Below, piece by piece: positions 32,812 to 44,369 of a stretch of 64,000 nucleotides of DNA. Each line of letters begins with the position of its first letter. The stretch's first letter is position 1. A program made the translations under genes and the position numbers. Location: positions 9,038,521 through 9,102,520 of the forward strand of contig JAQFVV010006200.1 of the NCBI GenBank assembly GCA_028023455.1, written 5' to 3'. The notes under the pieces are model-generated. The model worked only from the letters and a program-made list of their open reading frames with translations. It was not told where the DNA came from and did not search any database. The DNA is from Epiperipatus broadwayi (lineage: Eukaryota > Onychophora > Udeonychophora > Euonychophora > Peripatidae).

Positions 32812-34552
32812 TGTAATGAAATCGGGTTTTTCATTCATTTCTATATAGCTACTTGAATATATGTGAGGTCACAATATGACTCTTTATTGCAGTGATTTGA
32901 CACATATTTAAAATTCTACATAATAGTTAATATTTTATTGAAACAAAACAAGCCCTTTTACTCATGGCGATATAACTAACTTAATATACATGAGGATGTA
33001 ATATATTTAATCATATTCCTCATCCTGCATATTTATGGACATCAATTCTGACTCCAAATGCCAATCTTATTTACATAAGAATTATACTGGAAGAGATGGA
33101 AGAATGATAGGGAATACTTAGAAAGCCTGACCACTGGTTAGCTCACTTAGGGAAGGTGGTACTTAAACCATGAGAAACATACAGGGAACAGTAATAATCG
33201 GGTATTCAATTAATTTAACTAAATAATTACTACACATATGTATATATCTTTCCTTAGCTACCTACATGAAATTTAAAATAAAGAAACCAAGAATATTTCA
33301 TTGAAATTTAATATGTAATATAACAAATAAAAAATATTTGTGCTCAAATATTTTTATAAAACACAAGAATATACATATATTGTACAGACAAGCAAATGAA
33401 ATAAATAAAGTAAGAAAATAATATCCAATCAATCCAGATGTGAAATATAATTTTAACAGTGAAGAGAGCTGATCATAATATCATCATATAAAAGTCTTTA
33501 AACATCAATAGAAAAGATGCAGTAATGTGTAAAGGAAAATATATATATAGAATAAAATCATATATATTACCTGGAATTCCCTGGGGAAAATAACATTCAG
33601 ATTGGTGATGATAATAATTTCATTCAAAGCTATGGCCATTAAAGTTGCTCATCACAGATGTGTTGTCATGCTTGGTTCCTTAAATCTTTATTAATTTGGA
33701 TGTTAACCCTAATACTGGTGGTCAGTAGCAGATTCCTTCAGGTTCAAACAGTTTAATATTATAGCAGCTTACATATCTTTATGGGAATGGGGTCAAAAAC
33801 TCATCACGTTTTAAGCTATTACTCCAGCCTGTTCATAGCTGGCAAATATATATGCTGATTCCAATAAGTTTCTCAAATCTTCAATGTAGGAAATTAATAA
33901 CACAAACAGACATATGTGGATAATAGTTCTTTTACAATCAAATTATCACAAACTAACTCTTGACCCCCCCCCCCCTTATAGTCTTTTTTTTTTTTATTCT
34001 AGAAATTTCCAATTACAAGAATTTCAGTATTTATTTAGTATCTAAGACTGTGGTATATGAGGTCTGGCTTCTCTTTAAAACAAAGCAAAGCTTTTAGCAC
34101 CTTTTTCTTCTTTGTCTTAACTAAAAATTCAGTCTAACATCTTTATTTTTTAAAAAAATAACTTAAAATAATGCCTTCATTAAAAAGGCATTCCACAGAT
34201 AACAATCTGTGTAGTTTTTTTTCTCTCTCTTTTTTATTTTTATTTTCATTAAAAATATATTTTTCATTTTATTAAAAATGAAATACAAAGAGTTTCATCA
34301 TAGAAATAACGTGTGTATTATATACTTCTTTTAAACGACTCCTTCCATTCACTTGCTTATATAACAATATACACACACATGCTTTAACAAAATAAATGAA
34401 CACCCCTTCTCATGTCCATTTTAAGTCTTTATTTAATTATTTGAAGAAAAACATTAAAAAAAATCAAATATGAAATATGGACAATTAATAATAAACCTAT
34501 ATGCATATGCATGAAAACCAAAATTCCCTTCTTTGAAACAGTGTTTAATTCA
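32812..34552 (-). repeat. 5' LTR of E1
   Basis: Pairs with 29470-31225 over its length; begins TGTAATGAAATCGGGT on the plus strand and ends GTTTAATTCA. It contains the promoter side of the element, although no TATA signal could be singled out in such AT-rich DNA. A run of 13 or so C residues lies at about 33964-33976. Confidence 0.88.
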
Positions 34553-34734
34553 ATATATATATATTACTACAATTTCATCTAAAAGTTTCAAACTTTCTGC
34601 CTTACATCTTTGTTACTGCCATTTTAGATAAATACATTCATAATTATTATTTATCATTTATTAGGCTAGAAGTTGCCACATCATTCCTAGCCCTGATGTA
34701 ATTCCAATTAAATATTAATGTTCCTGGGTTGTTG

Positions 34735-35410
34735 TTTTTTTTAATAAATGCTAATGCTTAATAATAATCATTAGTATATTCACCAAATGTGAATGGTGTT
34801 AGTGATATGAACATAAAAAGTTTGATAATTGTAAACTAAATTATAGTAATTTGATATTAATAAAAAATGAACAATTGATAAGAAAAGTATGAAATTATAA
34901 TGTGGGCCAACCGAAAATTGATGAAGTATAAAATGTATCTTAGAAATTATTTATTATTGCCAAATGTCTTTGGTCATATGTCTCAAGAATACATAATGAA
35001 ATGAAAGTTTTGATTATATTTAAAATAATAATACATATGAAAAAAAAGAAAAGTTAAGTTGAATTATTGATACCACATATTTATGTTTAATTAATAAAAC
35101 ATATTTCAATCTTTAGCTTAATAAATACATAGTAATAATCATTAAAGTATTAAGGTGGATGATGTGAAAAGTTTGATAATTGTAGGTCAAATTACAGTAA
35201 TTCGATATTGATAAATATTGAGCAAATGCTGAAGATATTTGTAAAAGATTGTAATCTAGGTCACCTAAAGAATGTTGGTTCAGTATGAAAAGTATCTTGT
35301 AGATCATATATTTATTCAGATGCCTATTCATATATTTATGAATGTATGTAATGAATGAAAGTTTATGTTTACATAAATTGTTAGCATCTTTTATTATATG
35401 AAGTAAAAAT
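34735..35410 (+). repeat. degenerate tandem duplication, period ~350 bp
   Basis: Segments 34735-35090 and 35091-35410 share, in the same order, AATAATCATTA, AAAAGTTTGATAATTGTA, AATTACAGTAATTCGATATT-like text, a GTGGGCCAACC/GTCACCTAAAG region, AGTATAAAATGTATCTT and AATGAATGAAAGTTT. They are clearly related but old. No coding sense. Confidence 0.6.
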
Positions 35411-36930
35411 TAAATTGTTATTGATTAATAAAAACAAATTAACATTATTCTTAATTGTCTTTTTCTCATTCTACATAATCTAGAAATAAATAGACATAAA
35501 GGTTTGAACCCATGGTTATATTCAAATTGTATCTAAAAGAAATATTAAAAAGTAATAACTAAAATTGAAAAAAAATTATTATTTTCTATTTGGATTTCAG
35601 TATGCATCAAAATTAAGAATCACATGATTTCCTTATTTTTACATTCAACCTGCATTTCAATGCTGTAATATATTTTTTCATTCAGAGCTATCACTATAAA
35701 AAAAAGTGTTTATTACTGAAGAAGGCCAGTAATTCAGAAATTAATCTCAATATATTTTTTTTTTAGTTCTATTATTTGAATATTCATATTTACAGAGATA
35801 AAGAAAGAAATTGTGGTTGAGTTTCAAAATATATTCATATACAAATGCTAATCTATGTGCAATTCTAAATTAAAAATAAAAACAAAAGTTTCAGGAAGCC
35901 TATTGATTAAAAAATTAATGCCTTCTTAATTCTGGCTCAACTTTATACATTTAAAATTTATAGATTAATCTTTATATTTACATTAAATCAAGGAGTCTAT
36001 AATATCAATGCTTTAATGTTTATTTTTACACCAATGACAAATCAATTCAACAATGGATCTCAAGTAGAGTTATTATCTCTGGACTTTTCAAAAAGAACTA
36101 ACAAGAACACTTTAAAAAAAAGATCCAGGGAGGGAGATATATTTTTTTACATAATACAATTAGTACATAAGACATTATATTAATTTCCATTTTTGATGAT
36201 AACATTAAATATAGCAATAAATTGGATCTGATATAGAACAAATATTCACCAATTATTATTTTCCATTTTTAAAATATAGTAAAAATTTTCACACCATATA
36301 GTATCAAGTTTAGCTATAAATAGATGAAAAAATGAATTCACTTTTCATTTATGTTTAAGTTCTTAAATAAAATGTTATGGAATGTAATTGCAACATTATT
36401 AACATGACTAACTATTTGCTCAAATTGATTTGAATAGAGCACTAATCACAACTCAATTTAAATTTTGTTCTTGTTGCTATGGTTTATTCTATATATTTAA
36501 TAACTTAGACATAAATGAAAAGTGATTTTTTAATCTATTCATAGTTATATTTGATACTAATTGGCATAAAAATTATGCTCAATTGGAAAACAGAAAACAT
36601 TAACTAATAATACTTAGTTAACAGTCAAATCCCTAAAAATAAGAAAAAAAATTAACAAATTAATTAACAGTCAAATCCTTAAAAATAAGAAAAAAAATTG
36701 ACAAATATTATAGACTGATTTGGTAATTAAACTTTTTCTTACTACAATTTATTCACATTTAGAAAAACTATCAAGTCATCAATTATGAAACATGTCATCT
36801 TTGGTATATTTACATTTATATCAAGTTTTACATTTTCAATTCTAGCCATGGATGTCACTGACATGGTTATAAAACCATAGTTTGGGAAACTTATAAAGGG
36901 TGTAGGGTTTTAAATTACAGTATTATCAAA
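35411..36930 (+). other. AT-rich DNA with no gene; includes a 43-bp tandem duplication
   Basis: The only structure seen is at about 36617-36709, where TTAACAGTCAAATCCCTAAA and the following 23 bases occur twice in tandem. The remaining sequence is low-complexity A/T rich. Confidence 0.55.
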
Positions 36931-38461
36931 AAAGAAGGTTAAGAATAGACAGGATGTAAGAAGTAAATAAACAAAAAGTAGTTGATTTAAATATAAATGT
37001 AGATATGGAGAAAGAATGGGTCTGTAAAACTAATGACAAGCAAGCTAATTACAAATGTAATAGAGAAGAAAGAGTCAAAAGAATTTATAAAAGAATAGTA
37101 AGAAAAGAAAAAAAAATGTTAAAATTCGATATTTGAATTTGTAAGATGATAGGAGACCAGAAAAGTGGCTGGAATTAAACAAAGCAGTTAAAAATGATGA
37201 ACTTGAGGTATTAGCAGTATTGGAAACACATTTAAGAGAATAATAATAATCTATACTGGAAGACTTGGTATGATAGGAAAAAAAAAAGGGGGGGGGGGAG
37301 AGATGGTATAGAAGTTATGTCAAAAAATATTTAAATATTAAATGTCAAGAATATTTGTAGTTTGATATAAGGTTAGGAAGACAAGAATGGATGGTGGCTA
37401 TAATGTATATGTCCATTGGAGATAGATAAACTATAATGGAGTGGAACAGTAGCATATATGAATGCCTAGTTAAGGAGAGTTTTAAAAAAAAAGGGGAAGA
37501 AAATAATGGTTATAGGGGATACGAATGGGCATATTGAAGAAATTGATAACAAAAATGGACAGCTTTTGAAAATTTTTTGTCATAGAGTGAATTTGATCAT
37601 TGGAAATTTATAAAATATTTATGGACAATACACATGGTCTAGAAATAATATATTTCACACAATAGATTATATATTAGTAAAGAAAAAGGGAATGAATATA
37701 GTACAGAAATTAAAGTGTTTGATAATAAAAAGAGAGTATGTAATAGTGATCATGATTTCTTTGACAGAAATGGTTAGTAATATAATGGAAAATAGTAATA
37801 AAAGAGTAGAAAGGATATTGAAAGATGTAGATAAAGATTGAATGATAATAATAAGTTAGAAGAATATAAAATAAAAGTAGAAGAAATGGAAGAGATTATT
37901 GAGGATGAACATAAAGGACTGGTGTGATGAAGTGGAAAAAGTGACAAATAGAGTTTTAGATGAGAATATTCAGAAGAATGAAAGTAATAGAAAAGTCAGA
38001 ATTAGTAAAAGTGTAAAAGAGAGGGGGAAAGCATGCAGATAATATAAATGTACTATTAAAAACAAAGAAAGTGAAAAAGATATTAATATTAAATGGGGAA
38101 AATATTTGTAAAAAAAAAAGATAATTATAGAGAGAGAATGAGATTAAATAGTAAATTATTAAAAAAATATTAATAAAAGTGGAAGAGATGGGAGTAGAAA
38201 ATTTTGAAAATATATTAAAAGAAAGAATGAGGGGAGAGAAAAATAGTATTATTAGATGATGAGGAAAAAGAGAGTAGCTCTAGAGAAGAATTAGAGACAA
38301 TCTTAAATAAGTATGTAATGGATATAGAAAAGATGATAAATGTGAAGGACAGAGTGATAACAAACATAAAAGCATATAGTAATGGAAATATTAGGTTTAC
38401 AAGGAATGAATTGAATGAGGCAGGGAAGGAATTGAAAAGTAGAAGGGCAAGAGGTTTAGAT
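36931..38461 (+). pseudogene. LINE fragment: AP endonuclease and linker
   Basis: Several short frames together read as the endonuclease of an RTE- or CR1-like LINE. They include LEVLAVLETHLRE (about 37205-37243), a GDTNGH motif (about 37517-37534, family form GDFNAH), FCHRVNLIIGNL and YTWSRNN followed by IDYILVKK (about 37640-37690). The charged linker follows, and the frame at 38318-38461 reads NEAGKELKSRRARGLD, the conserved entry to the RT domain (family form KNGKAPGLDGIP). The match ends exactly there, and Gypsy gag begins. Multiple stops show decay. RT and 3' end are missing, so the fragment was cut by recombination or by the adjoining Gypsy fragment. Confidence 0.72.
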
Positions 38462-39120
38462 GCCACAGACAGCGAAGTAAAAGGAGTGACATTTCTGTGT
38501 TATGGTGACCAAAAGGAATTAGCAAACCAACTTTATGATCCGTCAGAACCAGAAAAACTTTCATACCCTACAGTAAAAGAAAGACTGACTAATTATTTCA
38601 GTTCTCAAACCATTAAAGCATGTGGCTTGTCTCCATTTCCAGAACAAACAATAAATTCATGGCTAGGGACTGAGAGAGTACAACCAAGCCTTAAGAGTGC
38701 TGGTGAAATATTGCCTTTATGGAGACTCACTAAAAAAAATCATTATTCGGACAGTTATTATGGGAAACATATGATGATCATCTGAGACAACAGTTGTTAA
38801 TCATAAGTAGCTTAACATATGAAATGGCCAGACTAGTTTATGAACTAGCAAAATAATAAGCACAGGAGTTTCAACATGCTAGTTCTTTGGAAGTTAATAA
38901 GACAGTAATAAAGAAAACAGAGAATATCAACAAAATTATTTGCTTTTGTTGTGGAAAACCAAATCATAAAGTAAAGAATGTAAATGGAAAAACAGTAATA
39001 AATAAACAGAGAATATCAACAAAATTATTTGATTTTATTGTGGAACAGGTCATACCGATAAAGAATGTAAATGGAAAACAAAAAATTGTAGAAGTTCTGG
39101 ACAGAAAGATTACAAATTAG
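38462..39120 (+). pseudogene. Gypsy LTR retrotransposon gag (capsid end and nucleocapsid)
   Basis: The reading starts without any LTR, fused to the LINE at 38461. The first frame contains FLCYGDQKELANQLYDPSEP, a typical capsid segment. After frame changes (about 38600-38770) the text has LREYNQALRVLVKYC, YGDSLKKII and DDHLRQQLLIISSLTYEMAR, which is the classic end of Gypsy capsid. Two zinc-knuckle remnants follow: CFCCGKPNH (38941-38967) and YCGTGHTDKEC (about 39036-39070, first Cys lost). An internal near-duplication of about 63 bases (AAACAGAGAATATCAACAAA at about 38917 and 39005) covers the knuckle region. The 5' LTR, PBS and N-terminal gag are missing. Confidence 0.8.
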
Positions 39121-40700
39121 TAATCATACCATGGTGAAGAAAAAGCCACTTCAACAAATTAAAACAATGGAAATTAAGAACATAGAGCAAATGACATTAT
39201 CTGCCACAATTTTCAACAAATGAATAATCATGGAAATTGATAGCAGTGCTAGTGTCATTATTCTTATATTTAGAGAGTGGAGAAAATAAGCCAAAACTGT
39301 GATAAAACTCCAAATTTGACAAGATCATCTTCAAAGGGAAAGATGCTAGTGGAAATTTGATTAAAATTATAGGAAGCACTAAACTGCCACTAAAAATTTA
39401 AAATGAAATGTTCACTGATCTACACAATAAAAGGCAGCGTAAACCCTATAATTGGATAAGGATGGTTTGAGCCCTTGGGAATCAAGATCAGTATGGTAAA
39501 GAAAATTACAGTGGAACAGGAATTAAAAAAGAAATTTCCAAATAGGTTTCAAGCTGATTGAAAATAATTTAAAATCTCTCCAGTAGAAATTGTATTGAAT
39601 GATGATATACTCCTATGTATACGTAAACCATGAAAAGTTCCTTTTGATCAATTTATAAAGGTAGAAAATGAGTTGGTGTACTCCCTTCTGTGGAAAGTTC
39701 TGGATGAGCAATTTCTATTGTAGTTGTGATAAAATCTGATGGATAAGTTTCTATTTGTGGTCACTATTATCACATAAAAATCTCAAAAAAAGTCAGTCTC
39801 CAATTCTTAATGTTTGCGAGATATTGGAAAAAGTAGAGCAGCCAATTATTATGCAAATATTGATGTGTGAGTTGCTTTTCATCAGATACCAGTGTTACCA
39901 AAAACAAATTTTTTTGTGAACAAAGCACGAAGGACTATTTAATTGCAACAGATTGCCTTATGGAGTCACTATCGCCCAAATATATTTCAAGCAAAAATGG
40001 ACAAGCTGTTTCAATAGATGAATGAAGTGAATCTATACCTAGATGACATTTTAATTGTTGAAAATTTTGAAGAGAACATATGTGAAAGGTTATTACAAGT
40101 CTGCGAGAAGCTTGAAATTATGAATAGATTAAAGAATTGAAATTTTTAGGACACATAATTAGACAACGCAGCAAGAAACCCGATCCAGAAAAAGGTAAAA
40201 CTGTGCAGAATAATACCAGATCAAAAAACTGCAAAGAATTACAGGCATTTCTTGGCCTTATAAATTTTTCAGAGATTTTTTTTAAAAGGGTAAAGCACAT
40301 TTAGCTCAGCTCTTGTATAATTTGTTAAAGAAAGGGTAGAATGGAGCAAAGCATGAAAATGTACTTAAACAAGTAAAAATGTTGTTGTTATTGGAAACTT
40401 TATTAGTTCATTAAAATAATAATATAAAAGTAATTTTAACTTGTGATGCATCAGGATATGGAGTAGAGGCTGTTTTAAGTCATGCAATAGCCAATGGAGA
40501 AAAGCCTATTGCTTATGCTTTATGGACATTGTTCGGTGCTGAAAAAAATTGTAGCCAATTAGACAAAGAAGCACTGGCCATGGTTTTCACTACACAAAAA
40601 ATCCACCAGTATTTGTATGGTCAATATTTTAAATTAATTACAGATCACAAATCATTACTAGAAATTTTTGCAAAAAAAAAACAAAATAGTTTATGATAAT
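39121..40700 (+). pseudogene. Gypsy pol: protease, reverse transcriptase, RNase H
   Basis: Protease: IMEIDSSASVIIL near 39226-39264 retains the aspartate, but the normal DSGAS reads DSSAS. RT: a KSDG-x-VSICGHYY segment (about 39735-39770, family form KKDGSVRICGDY) and the catalytic YLDDILIV at about 40035-40058. Connection: KFLGHIIRQRSKKPDPEK and ELQAFLGLINF (about 40140-40270). RNase H: LTCDASGYGVEAVLSHA (about 40437-40487), PIAYALWTL, SQLDKEALAMVFTTQKIHQY and FKLITDHKSLLEIF to about 40670. The order PR-RT-RH-IN is that of Ty3/Gypsy, not Copia. Numerous stops and frameshifts are spread throughout; the element is inactive. Confidence 0.88.
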
Positions 40701-41079
40701 CTAAGTCTCAAGATGCTACCTGGGTAAACCTGCTATCTGGATATGATTTTGAATTGGAATATTAGAAAGTTAATAGAAGTCCAAATAAAAATGAGTCTTT
40801 AGAAATAGATATCAGAATAAATTATACAAACAAAATAAATTCAGAAATAATAAATAGCCAAGCTATTGCTAAATAGATGATGAATGATCAAGGATTTCAG
40901 CAGCTTGTAAATTGGATATGGAAAGATAGGTCAGAAGTTTTGCATAAAGCTTTTTGGGCACAGAAAGAAAACTCTCTAGCTGCAAAGACTGTATTGTTAA
41001 AGAAGATAAAATTGTTATACTATTGCAGACTATGAAAAAATATTAAAACATAATCATCCAGGAATAGTTTGAGAAAAAA

Positions 41080-41865
41080 TGGCGGCCCAATGATATGTAT
41101 GTTAAAAATGTGATTCCTGCCAAGCAACACTCCCAAGTAACTCCTAAGAAATTTATTACATGGCCAAGAGCCATCAAACCATAGAATAGAATGTATATTT
41201 ACCATTTATCGATTATTTGTTCCTGATACTTATGCACACATACTCTAGGTGGGCAGAATACAAAATTGCAAAAATACAAATTCTGACAAAATTATCTTCA
41301 AATTATTGGAAATATTTGTGTACTATAATTATCCAGACACTATAATGACAGATAAGGGTACAGGATTTGTGTCTTCAAGATTTGGAGACTTTCTGAAAGA
41401 GAATGGCACATATAGTATTCTAACATCTCCATACCACCCAGAGTCAAATGGGATAGCTGAGAAAGGCATGCAGCAATTAAAATTGACATTGCAAAAAACT
41501 AGAAACTTAAAAGTGGACAAGACAGTAAATAAAGTAGTATTTTTCCAACACTGTATATCACCTTTAATAACTGGTAAATCTCCAGCTTAATTGATGTTTG
41601 GCTGAAAACTAAAAAATGGACTATCTATTATACTAATGCCTGAAGAACAAGAACAGAAAAAATGAATACACCAAATTTCATAGAAGGTGACAAGATTTGG
41701 ATGATACCAATTTAAAAAATATTGGATGAAAGCGAAGTACTTAAATGCCTATCTATGCAAGTGGTAGAAGTCCATCTGGAAAATGATATTGTACTATGAT
41801 GGCATACCAACCATATTCGAAGTTGATCTACATTAAAGCAGAAAATATATGAGACAGTTAAATAA
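41080..41865 (+). pseudogene. Gypsy pol: integrase
   Basis: The zinc-binding region survives as a CDSCQATLPSN-like piece near 41107-41140. The core runs through PFIDYLFLIL, SRWAEYKIAKI, then a clean frame 41249-41590 with TIMTDKGTGFVSSRFGDFL and YHPESNGIAEKGMQQLK. The second Asp (about 41349) and the Glu of the D,D35E triad (about 41458) are present; the first Asp is lost to a frame break. The C-terminal part (41680-41865) keeps GDKIWMIPI and the end motif WHTNHIR, a usual Gypsy integrase C-terminus. Downstream, 41866-42053 ends in TGAAGTGGGATAGC, a possible polypurine tract, shortly before element E2. Confidence 0.88.
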
Positions 41866-42053
41866 CTTGATTGGAAATAATGAACAGATAAATAATGAGA
41901 AAAATAATGACCTGATGGTAGAAGAAGGCATTAGCATAAATATTATTATGTTAATGAGATCCTAAAGTTTAAATAACCTTCCTATCTGAACGATTATGTT
42001 ATTTCAGAAAGCAGTCACTTTTGAAGTGGGATAGCTAATTGTTACATGTATAT

Positions 42054-44267
42054 TGAAGCAATGGATCCAGAAGTCTGATCCATGCTTCACAGCCTCCTAT
42101 AAACTTAATAAGTATTGTAGACCTGAATTAAGTTTATAGCCCAATATCAGCAGGGTTTTGCATTAAAAATAAAATTAATTACATTTATTAAATTTGTGTT
42201 TGCATTTAAATATTTCATTTTAAATAAATTCCATTCCAATATTAAATTGCTGTTAATAAAATTACTTGTAAAACCTTTTAATCAAACATATATATATGTC
42301 AAGCGTATATATATGAGTTAATGCAAAATTCTGCTGAAATAAAATGCTTATTTTATTAAAAGTAATAAGAATATATATATTTTTTGAATCTTGTTAAAAT
42401 ATGGCGAATGATTTTACTTTGAGATAAGCCCACCAACATTTTCTAAAGGAATGTATGTTTTTAATTAGTTAGCCCATTCAAGGCAAATTAAAGATGGCCT
42501 TCTCTTTTTTTAATTAATAAAAATTCAAAGTTTAAAGAAAGAAATTTAGAATAAAAAATTAAAAGTTATTTTTAGAAAATGTTACCTTGAAACAAAGGAG
42601 CATGGGGGGGAGCTTATCAAGATCTAAGATCATACACAAAACAATAGAAGGTAGCTTACAAAAAAGATATAAATAGGAGAGAGAACAAAAGACTTGGCTT
42701 TTATTCAGATTTCTCTTTTGAGAATGCTTTTTTGAGATTTCTCTTTAGAGAATTCATTCAGATTTCTCTTGCTTGCTTTCAGTCAGATTTCTCTTTGAAG
42801 AATTCATTCAGTTTTCTCTGATTTTCCATTCATTCATTATGATTCATATGATTATGATTTAAAAGATTGGTTATTGATTAGCTCAGCAAATCCTGTGCTG
42901 TGAACCTCTCAGATTTTGCTTCTCATTTAGATTTGGTTCCAAAAAGTTATTCAATTGTTGTCCTCAAAATCACAGAGAAGTTTTTAACATGCAACAAGTT
43001 AAAAGTCATAGTATTTTGATGGAAACGAATATGATTGGCCGTTAGGCAAATAGCTTTGCCTGCCGCCGAGGTCCTAAAAACCATCAAAATGCCGTAGTAT
43101 CCAACCAATATTAATCTGAACTCTGTGCCGTGTCTGTGGGACTTTTCTTGAAATAATGCTACGTATTTCCCTTTTCCTTGTCCAGACAAATACCAATAGA
43201 TGGATGGATCAAGCCACGAATGTCACGGGAACAGGACCAAGGAACCAGGATAGTAATCGTATCTCTCCTCATGAACTATTTACTATTCTACCCTTTTTGA
43301 TCATACCTTTCTAAATTGCATTATTGTAGAATATTTCTGAATTGTTTTATTTAATTATATTTGTAACGTAATTATTTCTATTAGCCTAATCTTAGATGTA
43401 TATATATATTGTGTGATCATCTATCTATTTATATTTAACCCTTTTCCTGTGCTATTCCTCTTTGCTAACATGTTATCAATATTTCATATTCCATTGCGGT
43501 GTAAGTAAAGGTTAATTTTTCATTTAAAATATCTTTCCAATTTCATTTATGTTTGTAAATTAAATAAGAGTCAGTTTCCTTTGTTTGCCAACTGGATCTC
43601 CTCAATAACGCCTCTTTTGTCCACCATTAGCTCATTACGTATATCTTATTTAGCTATATACGTCTTAAATAATTTTAAACTGTTTTTAGCGCAAAGCAAT
43701 TAGAAAATGCTTTGCAAAAGATTTTTTTATTGTGCTTTATCGAGGAGAGTCGAGTTGACAATTTTATTAAAATTGGGAAGAAAAGACTTAGACCGCCAAA
43801 ATATTATATTGTTACTATCTGTTTTTATTGTCTAATTAGTTTTTCATTAATTCAGTGGAATAGCGGAGGCCATTAAAACATTACTAACATTTTAAAAGTC
43901 ATTAATTAAATATATTATTTAACTAAAAAGCTTGTGTTTTCAAATTTTATTTTAATGCTTTATTTTACTTTTCCAATGATCCAGGCACACCAAACACATT
44001 TTTCATAGTACTTTTATGCATAGTTATCTGTTTAGTTTCATAAGTATTCTTGTCCATGTCTCTCCCCTGATGCTAAGCTTGGGCCGGGTGAGCAAATAAT
44101 TTACAGTCTCAGATAATGTTGTAGGTTCATAATTAGACTTGGTAATAGGTGAAGAGGGCAAAGGTCATAGTATTCTTGATTTAATATCTCACATATGGGT
44201 GGCCTCGAGATACTTTTGCCTAGTTTTCGAACTGAGTTAAACCAACATACATCATCTGACCGGCACA
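42054..44267 (+). repeat. 5' LTR of E2
   Basis: Matches 50404-52623 throughout. Landmarks are the ATAAATAGGAGAGAGAACAA segment near 42670 (a TATA-like ATAAATA about 25 bases before the repeat-rich TTCAGATTTCTC block), repeated AGATTTCTCTTTxGAGAATTC units at 42710-42830, a 5' splice-like GGTAAGT-free central part, and GCCTAATCTTAGATGTATAT near 43383. The exact 3' end is uncertain because the right copy passes into a TA microsatellite. Confidence 0.85.
42705..42825 (+). repeat. four degenerate ~25-40-bp repeats inside the E2 LTR
   Basis: CAGATTTCTCTTTTGAGAAT, GAGATTTCTCTTTAGAGAAT, CAGATTTCTCTTGCTTGCTT and CAGATTTCTCTTTGAAGAAT follow one another, and again in the right LTR at about 51058-51175. 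They lie just downstream of the TATA-like ATAAATAGG, so they would be in the 5' end of the transcript (R region). Confidence 0.7.
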
Positions 44268-44290
44268 GTAGATTTTTTCTCCCCATATTT

Positions 44291-44308
44291 TGGCACCCAA
44301 CATGGGGC
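44291..44308 (+). promoter_or_regulatory. primer-binding site of E2 (tRNA-Lys type)
   Basis: TGGCACCCAACATGGGGC differs in two bases (both G to A at CpG positions) from TGGCGCCCAACGTGGGGC, complementary to the 3' end of tRNA-Lys. It lies about 23 bases after the apparent LTR end, which is wider than usual. Confidence 0.75.
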
Positions 44309-44369
44309 CGAATTTCATTTTTTGGAAGAATAGGAATAGAGCATTTGAAATAATAGATAATAAGTAAAA

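Larger units (their letters stand above)
29470..34552 (-). mobile_element. LTR retrotransposon E1, gag-only, minus strand
   Basis: Two directly repeated LTRs (29470-31225 and 32812-34552) begin TG and end CA on either strand and enclose 1.6 kb of internal DNA. On the minus strand the order is 5' LTR (32812-34552), PBS-like sequence (32791-32810), gag (about 32500-31650), polypurine tract (31250-31226) and 3' LTR (29470-31225). ATAT flanks both outer ends (29466-29469 and 34553-34556), a plausible 4-bp target duplication in a TA-rich site. No protease, RT or integrase is present, so the element is an internally deleted or non-autonomous derivative that would need enzymes in trans. LTR divergence is visible throughout, so the insertion is not recent. 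Confidence 0.85.

Noticed and set aside
42947-43189. 80-codon minus-strand frame repeated at 51300-51542
   Set aside because: It recurs only because it lies in the two LTR copies; there is no coding signature, and it is antisense to the element.
38462-44267. Gypsy element with LTR1 as its own 3' LTR
   Set aside because: Not excluded, but LTR1 is followed by a PBS and paired with LTR2 through ATAT flanks, and no polypurine tract directly precedes it; a separate element E2 is the simpler reading.
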